Assembly (NCBI GenBank): GCA_910587635.1
Contig: CAJUNB010000018.1
Span: forward strand, 1-64,000
Reading direction: 5' to 3'
DNA: 64,000 nucleotides
Source: an uncultured Lachnospiraceae bacterium
GTDB taxonomy: Bacteria; Bacillota; Clostridia; Lachnospirales; Lachnospiraceae
Shown here: positions 55,366 through 63,776 of the stretch, piece after piece
Position numbering within the stretch: position 1 is the first letter of the stretch
Layout of the letters: each line of letters starts with the position of its first letter
Notes under the pieces: model-generated
Told to the model about the DNA's origin: nothing
What the model saw: only the letters and a program-made list of their open reading frames with translations
Database searches by the model: none
Made by a program: the position numbers and the translations under genes

Positions 55366-56976
55366 ATGGAATGGCATAGGAGTTTATTCGATGTTATTAA
55401 GAAAGGTAAGGAAAATGGTTTAGTCTTATATGGAGCTGGGTTTTGGGGCTGTCTGGGCTATGAGTTATTTGCGATGTTTGATCTGGATCCTATTTGTTAT
55501 TGTGATGATGATCCTGATAAAATTGGAATTGAATATATGGGAAAGCCTGTATATTCCTTAGAAAAATGTGCAGTAGAACATAGGAATGCAGTATTTATTA
55601 TCTGTGTTGATGACAACGTAAGAGATAGAACAATACGTCAAAAAATGATTCGGAATTTAAAAAAATTTCAATTATATTCTAGTAACAGTGAAATACATTT
55701 GGCGTATTATGTATTCCTCTTAGATACTGGAAAACAATTATTTCATAGAAATATAGATTTGAATAGTATAAAAAATGCAGATTACAAATGGACAGAGTTA
55801 AATAAAATTGTTATATTGAATCATATGTCAAATTCAGGAAGTTTTTATTTAGAGCAGATTATGGATTTTCATCCCAATATATTATGTCTGCCTCTTTCTG
55901 GACCGTTTGAAAGAGTGTACCAGAAAAGATTGAGATATTTGGAAGGCGAAGAGTTATTGATAGAAATTATGGCTCAAATGACAGGATATTTTCATAGTAA
56001 ATTTGAAGATATATATTGTGTTGGACAACATCATTTTGATGGGTATTGTGTTAATAAAGATGGAAAATTTGTAAAAGAATTACTGATTTCACCAGTACAA
56101 TTTGCGGTTAAGTTGATGGAACAGTTCAGAGGAGAAAAAGTTATTCGTTTAAAATCGTATGGAAATTTTCTTAAAATACTATTTGCGGCGTATAATAATT
56201 GTCTTGCAAGAGGAAAGCAAGATAGTCATTGGCTTTTATATCATATGCACGAAGTCAATTTTTCACCGGATGAAATTATGAAACAATTTAACGAAGGTGA
56301 ATTTGAAAGAATTGAAAATTTAATTATTATAAGGGAGCCGGTACAGCATTGTTATTCCTGGATAAAGCGGTTTGTTATCCAGCAGAAGAATATTAATGCT
56401 GCGGATAAACATTTTTTAAATGTAATAAGGTCAGAACTTGGAGAAACGCTGGAAAAGCGTACGGAATTAAATAATGTTAAAGTTATCAGATTTGAGGATT
56501 TAAAAAATAGTTTTATGGGAACAGTACATTCATTATGTAGATGGTTGGATATACCTTTTAATGATTCAATGCTGCAAACAACCACAAATGGACATTTAAT
56601 ATATTTTCCTGCTAACACTAAAGAGGGGGTAAAGTATATTACTGGAGCCGATAAGACAGCAGTAAAAAATAAAATATTTATAGATGTATTTCCGGTTTGG
56701 GATGAAGTGAGGCTTAATATGCTGTATGCTAATTTTAAAAATGCCTATGGTTATACATCGGTAGTCCCTAATATAAAATATTTTGAAAAAAAAGATTACG
56801 AAATAATAATGGAGCAAAAATTTGAGTTTGTTGATTTGGTAGAGGATTTGTTAGATCGTGATCTTCAAAAAAATCTAAATATTAACAGGGAAGTTTCTGA
56901 TATATATATGCAATATTATGAGCATGCCAACGATAAAATCGAGTATTATGAATGTATACAACCTGTAGAAGTATGA
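55366..56976 (+). CDS. Rossmann-like module fused to a sulfotransferase-fold domain; candidate phosphoramidate transferase
   Basis: The product has 536 residues. Residues 1-125 form the shared Rossmann-like module (LVLYGAGFWGCLGYELFAMF and a CDDDPDKIG loop). The rest has sulfotransferase-like motifs: NHMSNSGSFYLEQ (about 153-165), which fits the 5'-phosphosulfate-binding loop; IIIREPVQHCYSWIKRF (about 319-335), which fits the 3'-phosphate-binding strand; and VKVIRFEDLKNS before LCRWLDI. No sulfate-activation gene such as ATP sulfurylase is present. The next genes would make 3'-phospho-CDP-phosphoramidate, whose 3'-phosphate resembles that of PAPS. I therefore propose it transfers phosphoramidate; ordinary sulfation from PAPS is the alternative. 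Confidence 0.68.
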   Translation: MEWHRSLFDVIKKGKENGLVLYGAGFWGCLGYELFAMFDLDPICYCDDDPDKIGIEYMGKPVYSLEKCAVEHRNAVFIICVDDNVRDRTIRQKMIRNLKKFQLYSSNSEIHLAYYVFLLDTGKQLFHRNIDLNSIKNADYKWTELNKIVILNHMSNSGSFYLEQIMDFHPNILCLPLSGPFERVYQKRLRYLEGEELLIEIMAQMTGYFHSKFEDIYCVGQHHFDGYCVNKDGKFVKELLISPVQFAVKLMEQFRGEKVIRLKSYGNFLKILFAAYNNCLARGKQDSHWLLYHMHEVNFSPDEIMKQFNEGEFERIENLIIIREPVQHCYSWIKRFVIQQKNINAADKHFLNVIRSELGETLEKRTELNNVKVIRFEDLKNSFMGTVHSLCRWLDIPFNDSMLQTTTNGHLIYFPANTKEGVKYITGADKTAVKNKIFIDVFPVWDEVRLNMLYANFKNAYGYTSVVPNIKYFEKKDYEIIMEQKFEFVDLVEDLLDRDLQKNLNINREVSDIYMQYYEHANDKIEYYECIQPVEV

Positions 56977-57047
56977 CAGATAAGTGAGCGGAGATAGCAA
57001 GCCAGGGAACGATTATATAAATAATTAAGAAGATAAAAAGAGAGAAT

Positions 57048-57569
57048 ATGCAAACACAGGGAACAATATTTTGGATAACGGGTCTTTCCGGAGCAGGAAA
57101 AACTACGATTGGAAGGATATTTTACGAAGAGTATAGAAAGATAAAAAATAACACTATATTTCTGGATGGTGATGAATTAAGAGAAGTTTTTGGAAATGAT
57201 TTGGGATATTCGAAGGAAGATCGCTTTCAATGTGCAATGCGTTATGCGCGTATATGCCAAATGCTCGCGGCTCAAGGAATAAATATTGTTATATGCACTA
57301 TTTCCATGTTTGACAAAGTGCGTATATGGAATCGGGAACATAATGAGAAGTATGTAGAGATCTATGTAAAAGTTCCGATTGCAATATTAAAAAAGAGAGA
57401 CCAGAAAGGACTATATAGTGGGATTAAATCAGGAATAGCTGATTCTGTTGTTGGAATGGATCTGGAGCTTGAGTTACCAAAGACTCCAGATATTGTTCTT
57501 GAAAACAAAGGGAACGTGACCCCAGAGGATCAGGCTAGTATCTTGCTGGAAAAGTTTACTAGTTATTAA
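57048..57569 (+). CDS. CysC-like kinase; predicted cytidine diphosphoramidate kinase (Cj1415-like)
   Basis: The 173-residue P-loop kinase of the APS-kinase fold has Walker A GLSGAGKTT (residues 12-20), the DGDELRE segment, FQCAMRYARICQMLAAQG and VYVKVPIAILKKRDQKGLY. In C. jejuni Cj1415 this fold phosphorylates the 3'-hydroxyl of cytidine diphosphoramidate during MeOPN synthesis. Here it lies next to homologues of the other pathway enzymes, and no sulfate adenylyltransferase is present, so this role is far more likely than sulfate assimilation. AGAGAG precedes the ATG. Confidence 0.82.
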   Translation: MQTQGTIFWITGLSGAGKTTIGRIFYEEYRKIKNNTIFLDGDELREVFGNDLGYSKEDRFQCAMRYARICQMLAAQGINIVICTISMFDKVRIWNREHNEKYVEIYVKVPIAILKKRDQKGLYSGIKSGIADSVVGMDLELELPKTPDIVLENKGNVTPEDQASILLEKFTSY

Positions 57570-57605
57570 GAGTATTTTATTTGGAATTGAGGTAAAGTTA
57601 GAAAG

Positions 57606-59961
57606 ATGGTATATTTAGGGACGAAGGCAGAAACATTGGCTCGATTGGAAAATATTTTAGAACATGGCAAAGTGCTTCCGCAAGTTAGTTTTTGTGTGGA
57701 AGAATGGCACAAAGCATCTGACAGAGTCTTGGAAATAATAAAGAATAAGTTTGAGGGTAAGAAACTCGTAGTTAGAAGCAGTGCTTTAAATGAAGACTGC
57801 CAAAAGGAATCCAAGGCAGGAGAATATGATTCTGTACTGGGTGTAGTTACAGAGGATGAAATTACTAAGGCTGTGGAAAAGGTAATTGATTCATATCATA
57901 TAGGGGGGGGGCATAACTGGAGATGACCAAATATTGATACAACCAATGCTGGAATCCGTAGATATATGTGGAGTTGCATTTACTGTAGAACCCAATACCG
58001 GAGGAAATTATTATGTCATTAATTACGATGATATTACAGGCTCAACATCGTCTATTACATCAGGGAATGCACAGAAAGATAAACTTTTATATGTATTTAA
58101 AGGTAAGGAATTTATCAGAGATACTTTTATTTCAAAACTATGTAAGTGCTTGAAAGAGCTAGAGATATTATTTATGCAGCCCAACTTAGATATTGAGTTT
58201 GCAATGGTTGGGAATGAATTATTTATACTGCAGGTTAGGTCATTGCATGTAAATGAGAAAATAGCTTCTTTCGAAGAACAGAAGAAATACATGAACGATA
58301 TCTATCTAAAGATAGAATCTGGAAATAAAGAAAATCCTTTCTTATTTGGCCAAAAACCTGTATATGGTATTATGCCGGATTGGAATCCGGCAGAGATAAT
58401 TGGCATTCGTCCATTTCCGTTAGCATTATCATTATATAAAGAAATTATAACTGATAATATATGGGCATATCAAAGAGATAACTATGGTTATAGGAATCTT
58501 CGCAGCTTTCCCTTGTTAATTGATTTTTATGGATTACCCTATATTGATACCAGGGTTAGCTTTAATTCCTTTATACCAGCAAAATTAAGTGAAAAAACAT
58601 CTATAAGACTGGTAAATTATTATTTAAAAAAATTAGAAAAGGACCCGTATCTACAGGATAAAATTGAATTTGATATAGCTTTTACATGTTATACTCCTGA
58701 TATTTTAAAAAGAATGGAGTGTTTAAAGGAAGAAGGGTTTAATGATAATGAAATAACGGAAGTGGTTGAAACATTACGTGATATGACGAATACCATTATA
58801 GATAATAAGGAAGGGCTTTGGCGGAAAGACTATAGAAAGATTCATACACTTGAAAAACGATATGAAAAATTTATAAATAGTGATTTAGATAATGTATCAA
58901 AAATATATTGGCTGTTAGAAGATTGCAAGAGATATGGGACATTACCATTTGCGGGGTTAGCAAGGGCAGGATTTATTGCGGTACAGCTTTTAAAATCGTT
59001 AGTAAATTTACAGGTTTTATCCGGAAAAGAGTATCAAGACTTTATGGGAGAGCTAAATACGATTAGCTCTACGATGAAAAGAGATAAAGAAGAGATGACT
59101 ATAGATGCATTTATTACAAAATATGGTCATCTAAGGCCAGGGACATATGATATCTGTTCTAAGCGTTATGATGAGGGCAAAGAGATTTATTTTGACTGGA
59201 ATAAGAGTGAGAAAGAGGGGGCAGGAGGATTTATCACAGAGCAGAAAAATAACGCATTATTTAAACTCTCTTTGGAACAGATGAAAAAATTGAAAGAACT
59301 ATTAAAAAGTCACGGAATGGCTGATGATATATTAGAATTTTTTGATTTTATAAAGACTGCAATCGAAGGCAGGGAGTATGCCAAATTTGTTTTTACTAAG
59401 AGTTTAAGTGAGGCAATTCGTTTATTCGGAGAGTTGGGGAAAGAGTACAATATATCAATAGAAGATTGTGCATATGCTGATATCAAGATAATTTCGCAAT
59501 TATATGCTTCCAGCATGGATCCTAGAGATGTTTTAATAAATTCTATTCACAGAGGAAAAGAAAAATATCAAATAACAAAGAGTATTATTTTACCTCCAGT
59601 CATCTGTAATGCGGATGATATCTATTGCTTTCATGCAATGGATACTCAACCAAATTATGTTACTTTAAAGCAGGCAACGGGTGAGGTTTATTTGATAGAA
59701 TTAAAGAATCAACAACGTAATTTGGCAGATAAGATAGTATTGATAGAAAGTGCAGATCCAGGATATGATTGGATTTTCTCATATTGTATTGCGGGCTTTA
59801 TTACAAAATATGGGGGAGCAAATTCGCATATGGCAATACGCGCTAATGAATTGCAGATTCCGGCAGCTATAGGTGTGGGAGAGAAACTATATGAGAAGAT
59901 AAAGCAGGCCAAAATGGTACAACTAGATGCTTGTAATAGAAGGGTAAATATATTGAAATGA
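57606..59961 (+). CDS. PEP-synthase-like L-glutamine kinase (Cj1418-like), phase-OFF by one G
   Basis: In the sequenced state the frame from ATG 57606 stops at 57924-57926 just after nine G. Removal of one G (G8) joins it to the frame that runs to 59961 and gives a 784-residue protein. The N-terminal part has the ATP-grasp signature VVRSSALNED (55-64) and SKAGEYDSVLGV. After the tract follow DDQILIQPML and GVAFTVEPNTGG. The C-terminus has the swivelling phosphohistidine domain GGANSHMAIRANELQIPAA (His741 when restored). In C. jejuni Cj1418 this architecture phosphorylates the amide of L-glutamine, the first step to MeOPN. A true PEP synthase is unlikely in this setting. Confidence 0.82.
57903..57911 (+). 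repeat. Poly-G tract (9 G), gene OFF
   Basis: Nine G in the glutamine-kinase-like gene; the only tract of nine. With eight G the reading goes from HIGG directly into AITGDDQILIQ with no interruption. This is the clearest evidence in the window for slipped-strand switching. Confidence 0.95.
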
Positions 59962-60566
59962 AAAGAGTATTATATACACAACGGGTAGAAATCGTAGAAA
60001 GCTATAGAGAGCGTAGAGATTGTGCAGACCAGAACATTTTTAAATTTATTGATGCATGTGGTTATGTACCGATACCGGTTTCAAATGTAATAAAAGATAT
60101 AGGTCAGTATGTTGATGAGCTGCATCCGTCAGGGATTATATTGACAGGAGGAAATAGCCTGGAAATCTATGGAGGCAATGCTCCCGAAAGGGATTATACG
60201 GACGAAGTTTTAATCCAAAAGGCTATTAAAGAAGAGATTCCTTTATTTGGGTTTTGTAGAGGAATGCAATCGATATTACATTATTTTGGGTGTAAGTTAT
60301 CGCAGATATCAGGGCATGTGGCAATTCGCCATGAACTGACGAATGAGTATGGAGACAAACAATTTCAAACAAACAGCTTTCATAATCAGGGGTGTTTACG
60401 AGAAGATATAAAAGCGCCTTTGCAAATAATAGCATATGCAAAAGATGAGGTAGTGGAATGGATTAGACATACAAATATGCCAATAGAAGCAATTATGTGG
60501 CATCCGGAAAGAGAAGCCTATTTTAAAGAACGTGATATGAGGATAATTAAGAATTTATTTAGATAG
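59958..60566 (+). CDS. Class I glutamine amidotransferase-like hydrolase; predicted gamma-glutamyl-CDP-amidate hydrolase (Cj1417-like)
   Basis: The 202-residue peptidase C26/GATase1 protein has the nucleophile in FGFCRGMQSI (Cys100) and the His-Glu pair in MWHPERE (about His182), with ILTGGNSLEIYGG forming the oxyanion side. It is a stand-alone hydrolase with no synthetase partner. In C. jejuni Cj1417 cleaves L-glutamate from CDP-L-glutamine to release cytidine diphosphoramidate. It overlaps the glutamine kinase gene by four bases and is followed by the nucleotidyltransferase, as expected for one pathway. Confidence 0.83.
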   Translation: MKRVLYTQRVEIVESYRERRDCADQNIFKFIDACGYVPIPVSNVIKDIGQYVDELHPSGIILTGGNSLEIYGGNAPERDYTDEVLIQKAIKEEIPLFGFCRGMQSILHYFGCKLSQISGHVAIRHELTNEYGDKQFQTNSFHNQGCLREDIKAPLQIIAYAKDEVVEWIRHTNMPIEAIMWHPEREAYFKERDMRIIKNLFR

Positions 60567-60577
60567 GAGGAAGTTAA

Positions 60578-61360
60578 ATGAAAATAATAATATTAGCTGC
60601 TGGTCAGGGGACAAGGCTCAGGCCCCTTACTGATAAATGCCCAAAATGTATGGTCGAAGTCAAGGGAAAAAGTATCATAGACCGTCAGATTGCATCAATG
60701 AATAGCTGTGGAATAAACGATGAAGATATTTATATTGTAACTGGATATTGTGGAGCTGTTTTAGAAGAACATTTTAAAGGAAGAGAAATTCATTTTATTT
60801 ATAATGAAGAATTTGATAAGACAAATATGGTATGTTCACTTATGTGTGCATCTGATGTAATGAAATCGGATGAGGATATTATTGTTTCCTATGGGGATAT
60901 TATCTATAATGCAGATGTGTTTCAAAAGATTTTGTTGTCAAAGGAACAATTGTCTGTTATCGTAGATGATGGATGGTATGATTATTGGTCTGATAGGTGT
61001 GAAAATCCCTTGAGTGATGCAGAATCTCTAATATATGATGAATTGGATAATTTAGTGGAAATCGGACAGAAAACAAATGATTTGTCAAGGGTACAGTCAC
61101 AGTATATTGGTTTGATGAGATTTCAGAAAGATGGCATTACCAAAGTGCTGAATATTGCAGAAGAAGCGAAGCTTCGCTCATCAGTTGGTAAAAAACTTTG
61201 GCGGACAACGAGAACCTATCAGAAAATGTATATGACTGATTTATTACAAGGGCTTATAGATGAGGGAAACAAGTTGAAAGCAGTACATATTAACCGCGGT
61301 TGGTATGAAATTGATAATTGTGATGATTTAGGGGTAGTTGAAAAGCAATTGGCAGAATAA
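60578..61360 (+). CDS. Nucleotidyltransferase; predicted CTP:phosphoglutamine cytidylyltransferase (Cj1416-like)
   Basis: The 260-residue NTP_transferase begins IIILAAGQGTRLRPLTDKCP, the intact GxGTR nucleotide-binding loop (residues 9-13), followed by LDRQI-type helix IIDRQIASMNSCGI, the metal-binding Asp in IIVSYGDIIYN, and a C-terminal GWYEIDNCDDL sequence. It resembles LicC-like cytidylyltransferases. In C. jejuni Cj1416 transfers CMP from CTP to phosphoglutamine. ATAGGAGG upstream is a strong ribosome binding site. Confidence 0.82.
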   Translation: MKIIILAAGQGTRLRPLTDKCPKCMVEVKGKSIIDRQIASMNSCGINDEDIYIVTGYCGAVLEEHFKGREIHFIYNEEFDKTNMVCSLMCASDVMKSDEDIIVSYGDIIYNADVFQKILLSKEQLSVIVDDGWYDYWSDRCENPLSDAESLIYDELDNLVEIGQKTNDLSRVQSQYIGLMRFQKDGITKVLNIAEEAKLRSSVGKKLWRTTRTYQKMYMTDLLQGLIDEGNKLKAVHINRGWYEIDNCDDLGVVEKQLAE

Positions 61361-61372
61361 GGAGAAAATATT

Positions 61373-62142
61373 ATGAAACATGGTGATTTTACAAAGTTGG
61401 CCAAATTTTATGTTGATAGGCCGGGGTATTCATTGGACTTATTGGAGTATGTACGGGATCATATTATGTCGGCGCTCCATTTGGATAGTATAGTAGCTGC
61501 AGATGTAGGAGCTGGTACAGGGAAATTGACAGAGAATCTGGCACAGATAGGAGTTACTGGATATGCAGTAGAGCCAAACGATGCTATGAGAAGTGAAGGA
61601 ATAAAGTTATTCGAAGAAGAAAAAGCATTTGAATGGCTTAAAGGCTCTGCCGAAGAAACGAATTTGCCGGATAATTGTGTTGATTGGGTGCTTATGGGTT
61701 CATCTTTTCATTGGACGGATGCTCCCAAGGCTATATCAGAATTTGAAAGAATATTAAAACCGGGGGGTTTTTTTACGGCCATTTGGAATCCAAGAAATAT
61801 AGAGTCAAGTGAACTACATTTGCAAATTGAAGATGTCGTTTATAAAGAGGTACCTAATATGAAAAGAGTGTCTTCCGGAAAAACGATTACAACAGAGCAG
61901 ATGCATGGAAAAATCGGGGGGGGTATAAACGTCCTCTGATTTTTATGGAATGTGATCACGAAGAGATCATGACAAAGGAACGGTACATGAATATATGGCG
62001 TTCAGTTAATGATATACAAGTTCAGGCGGGAGAAGAAGGATTTAAGAGAATAATAAATAATATAGAGATATTGTTAAAAGATCATAATGAAATAGCAGTG
62101 CCTTATAAATCGAGGGCGTGGACAATACAGCTTCTTAGATAG
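61373..62142 (+). CDS. SAM methyltransferase of the phosphoramidate cluster (Cj1419/Cj1420-like), phase-OFF
   Basis: The frame from ATG 61373 covers the SAM domain (ADVGAGTGKLTENLAQIG, YAVEPNDAMR, DWVLMGSSFHW) and ends prematurely at 61937-61939 after eight G (61916-61923). With nine G it continues in GYKRPLIFMECDHEEIMT to the stop at 62140-62142, giving about 256 residues. The restored C-terminus (RAWTIQLLR) matches the end of the intact paralogue at 62212 (RIWMAQCK). The gene is therefore switched off, not decayed. Probable role: a methylation step of the phosphoramidate. Confidence 0.82.
61916..61923 (+). repeat. Poly-G tract (8 G), gene OFF
   Basis: Eight G in the first of two tandem methyltransferase genes. 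Nine G (or six) would restore full length; here the open length differs from the other genes, where eight is the open length. Confidence 0.93.
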
Positions 62143-62211
62143 ATGAAAGTGCCTTCTTATAAATGCTGCTATTAATTATATACTAAGCGGTTTTTATGAA
62201 GGAGGACAAAT

Positions 62212-62961
62212 ATGAAAACAAAGTGGGATTATACGAAATTGGCAGAGGCATATTTAAAGAGGCCAGATTATGCGCAAGAAGCAATCGATCAGATGCTCCA
62301 GATAGCAGGTGTAAAAAAGGGTGATAAGGTGTGTGACGTAGGAGCCGGTGCAGCCCATCTTACTGTGAAATTAGCGGAATACGGACTGAATGTATTTGCA
62401 GTGGAGCCAAATGATAACATGCGCAGTAATGGTATCAGAAAAACGAAAGATTTTCCAAATGTACAATGGTTTGAAGGTGTGGGCGAGCATACAGGGATGG
62501 AGACCGGGAAGTTTGATATGGTAACATTTGGTTCTTCCTTTAATGTTTGTGACAGGCAGGAAGCTTTGAAAGAAAGCAGAAGGCTGTTAAAGCAGGGGGG
62601 ATGGTTTGCATGTATGTGGAATCACAGAGACCTGAATGATCTCCTGCAAAAACAGATTGAGGATATTCTAAAAACAAGTATCAAAGGGTATAATTACGGA
62701 ACCCGAAGGGAAGATCAGACAGATATCATTAATAGAAGCGGTCTGTTTGGTAAAGTGGTTTATGTTGAAGGTGCTGTAGTTCATCGTATCTCAGCAGAAG
62801 ACTTTATAGAGGGTTGGCGCTCTCATGGGACAGTTCAAAGACAAGCCGAAGATAAATTCGAAGAAATAATAGAGAAAATAAAATTTTTAATACAATCAAG
62901 AGATGAAGATCATATTACAGTTCCCTATACGACTCGAATTTGGATGGCACAGTGTAAGTAA
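62212..62961 (+). CDS. SAM methyltransferase of the phosphoramidate cluster (Cj1419/Cj1420-like), intact
   Basis: The 249-residue class I methyltransferase has VCDVGAGAAHLTVKLAEYG (motif I), FAVEPNDNMRSNGIR (motif II), FDMVTFGSSFNVCDRQEA and LLKQGGWFACMWNHRD. It is a clear paralogue of the preceding gene and has only six G at the corresponding glycine region, so it is not obviously variable. AGGAGG lies just before the ATG. C. jejuni likewise has two adjacent methyltransferase genes in its MeOPN cluster. Confidence 0.86.
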   Translation: MKTKWDYTKLAEAYLKRPDYAQEAIDQMLQIAGVKKGDKVCDVGAGAAHLTVKLAEYGLNVFAVEPNDNMRSNGIRKTKDFPNVQWFEGVGEHTGMETGKFDMVTFGSSFNVCDRQEALKESRRLLKQGGWFACMWNHRDLNDLLQKQIEDILKTSIKGYNYGTRREDQTDIINRSGLFGKVVYVEGAVVHRISAEDFIEGWRSHGTVQRQAEDKFEEIIEKIKFLIQSRDEDHITVPYTTRIWMAQCK

Positions 62962-62984
62962 AGTTTATTTATAAGGATTGAAAG

Positions 62985-63767
62985 ATGAAGGTTGTAATAC
63001 TGGCAGGTGGTATGCAAAGTGCTATAAGCAGTGAAAGAGAAGGAATCCCTAAGCCAATGATAGACATTGGCGGGAAGCCTTTATTGTGGCATATTATGAA
63101 GCATTTTTCTGAATATAATTTAAATGAATTTATTATTTGTGGTGGATACCGGGTAGATATGATAAAAGAATACTTTATGGATTTTTATATTTACCAATCA
63201 GACATTACAGTAGACCTGCAAGATAATACAATAAAGGTACAGAGAGAGAAAACGGAAGATTGGAAAGTTACAGTGGTAGATACTGGCTTATATGCAACTA
63301 CAGGACAAAGGGTAAGTCAAATACAACGGTATATAGAAGAGGAAAGTTTTATAGTCACCTATGGAGATTGCTTGAATGATATAGATATTGGCGATATGAT
63401 AAATGTACACAATTTAAATGAGAAAATAGCTACATTGGCGATGGCAAAACCAACGGGGAGAAATCAGCTAATGCCAATAGGAGAAGACAGGCAACTACAT
63501 TATGATCAATTAAACAAAATGGTGAATGATGTGTCATGGATTAACGCTAATTGTATGGTTTTTCAAAAAGAAGTGTTTTTTTACTTACAGGGTAATTATG
63601 ATTTAGAAAAGCAATTATTTATTAAGCTTTCAGAGAAGCAAGAATTAGCAACCTACAAACATAAAGGATATTGGGCTGCAATAGAGACAAAAAGAGATTT
63701 AGTTGCAGCAGAAAATCTGTGGAATGCAGGTATTGCACCTTGGTTAAAGGCAGGAAGAACTGATTGA
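62985..63767 (+). CDS. RfbF-like sugar-1-phosphate cytidylyltransferase paralogue with degenerate nucleotide loop
   Basis: The 260-residue product has the RfbF plan (KPMIDIGGKPLLWHIMKHFS, FIICGGYRVDMIKEYF, TVVDTGLYATTGQRVSQ, and a C-terminal GYWAAIETKRDL). The usual GGxGTR nucleotide loop, however, reads LAGGMQSAISSEREG, so the conserved Gly-Thr-Arg is missing. It may be inactive, regulatory, or adapted to another substrate. The next gene encodes an intact RfbF-type loop nine bases downstream, suggesting duplication. Confidence 0.75.
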   Translation: MKVVILAGGMQSAISSEREGIPKPMIDIGGKPLLWHIMKHFSEYNLNEFIICGGYRVDMIKEYFMDFYIYQSDITVDLQDNTIKVQREKTEDWKVTVVDTGLYATTGQRVSQIQRYIEEESFIVTYGDCLNDIDIGDMINVHNLNEKIATLAMAKPTGRNQLMPIGEDRQLHYDQLNKMVNDVSWINANCMVFQKEVFFYLQGNYDLEKQLFIKLSEKQELATYKHKGYWAAIETKRDLVAAENLWNAGIAPWLKAGRTD

Positions 63768-63776
63768 GGATAAAGT

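Noticed and set aside
57048..57569. Sulfate assimilation (APS kinase) reading of the CysC-like gene
   Set aside because: No ATP sulfurylase or PAPS reductase is near, whereas four other MeOPN-type enzymes are adjacent.
57606..59961. True PEP synthase or pyruvate phosphate dikinase, or two separate genes
   Set aside because: The setting, the neighbours and the exact one-G offset point to a single glutamine-kinase-like gene switched off by its tract.
32919..61923. Poly-G tracts as mere sequencing errors
   Set aside because: Homopolymer miscalls can alter length by one, but eight long runs on the coding strand, mostly in frame and at glycine-tolerant sites, cannot be created by miscalling. The exact ON/OFF states should still be confirmed in reads.
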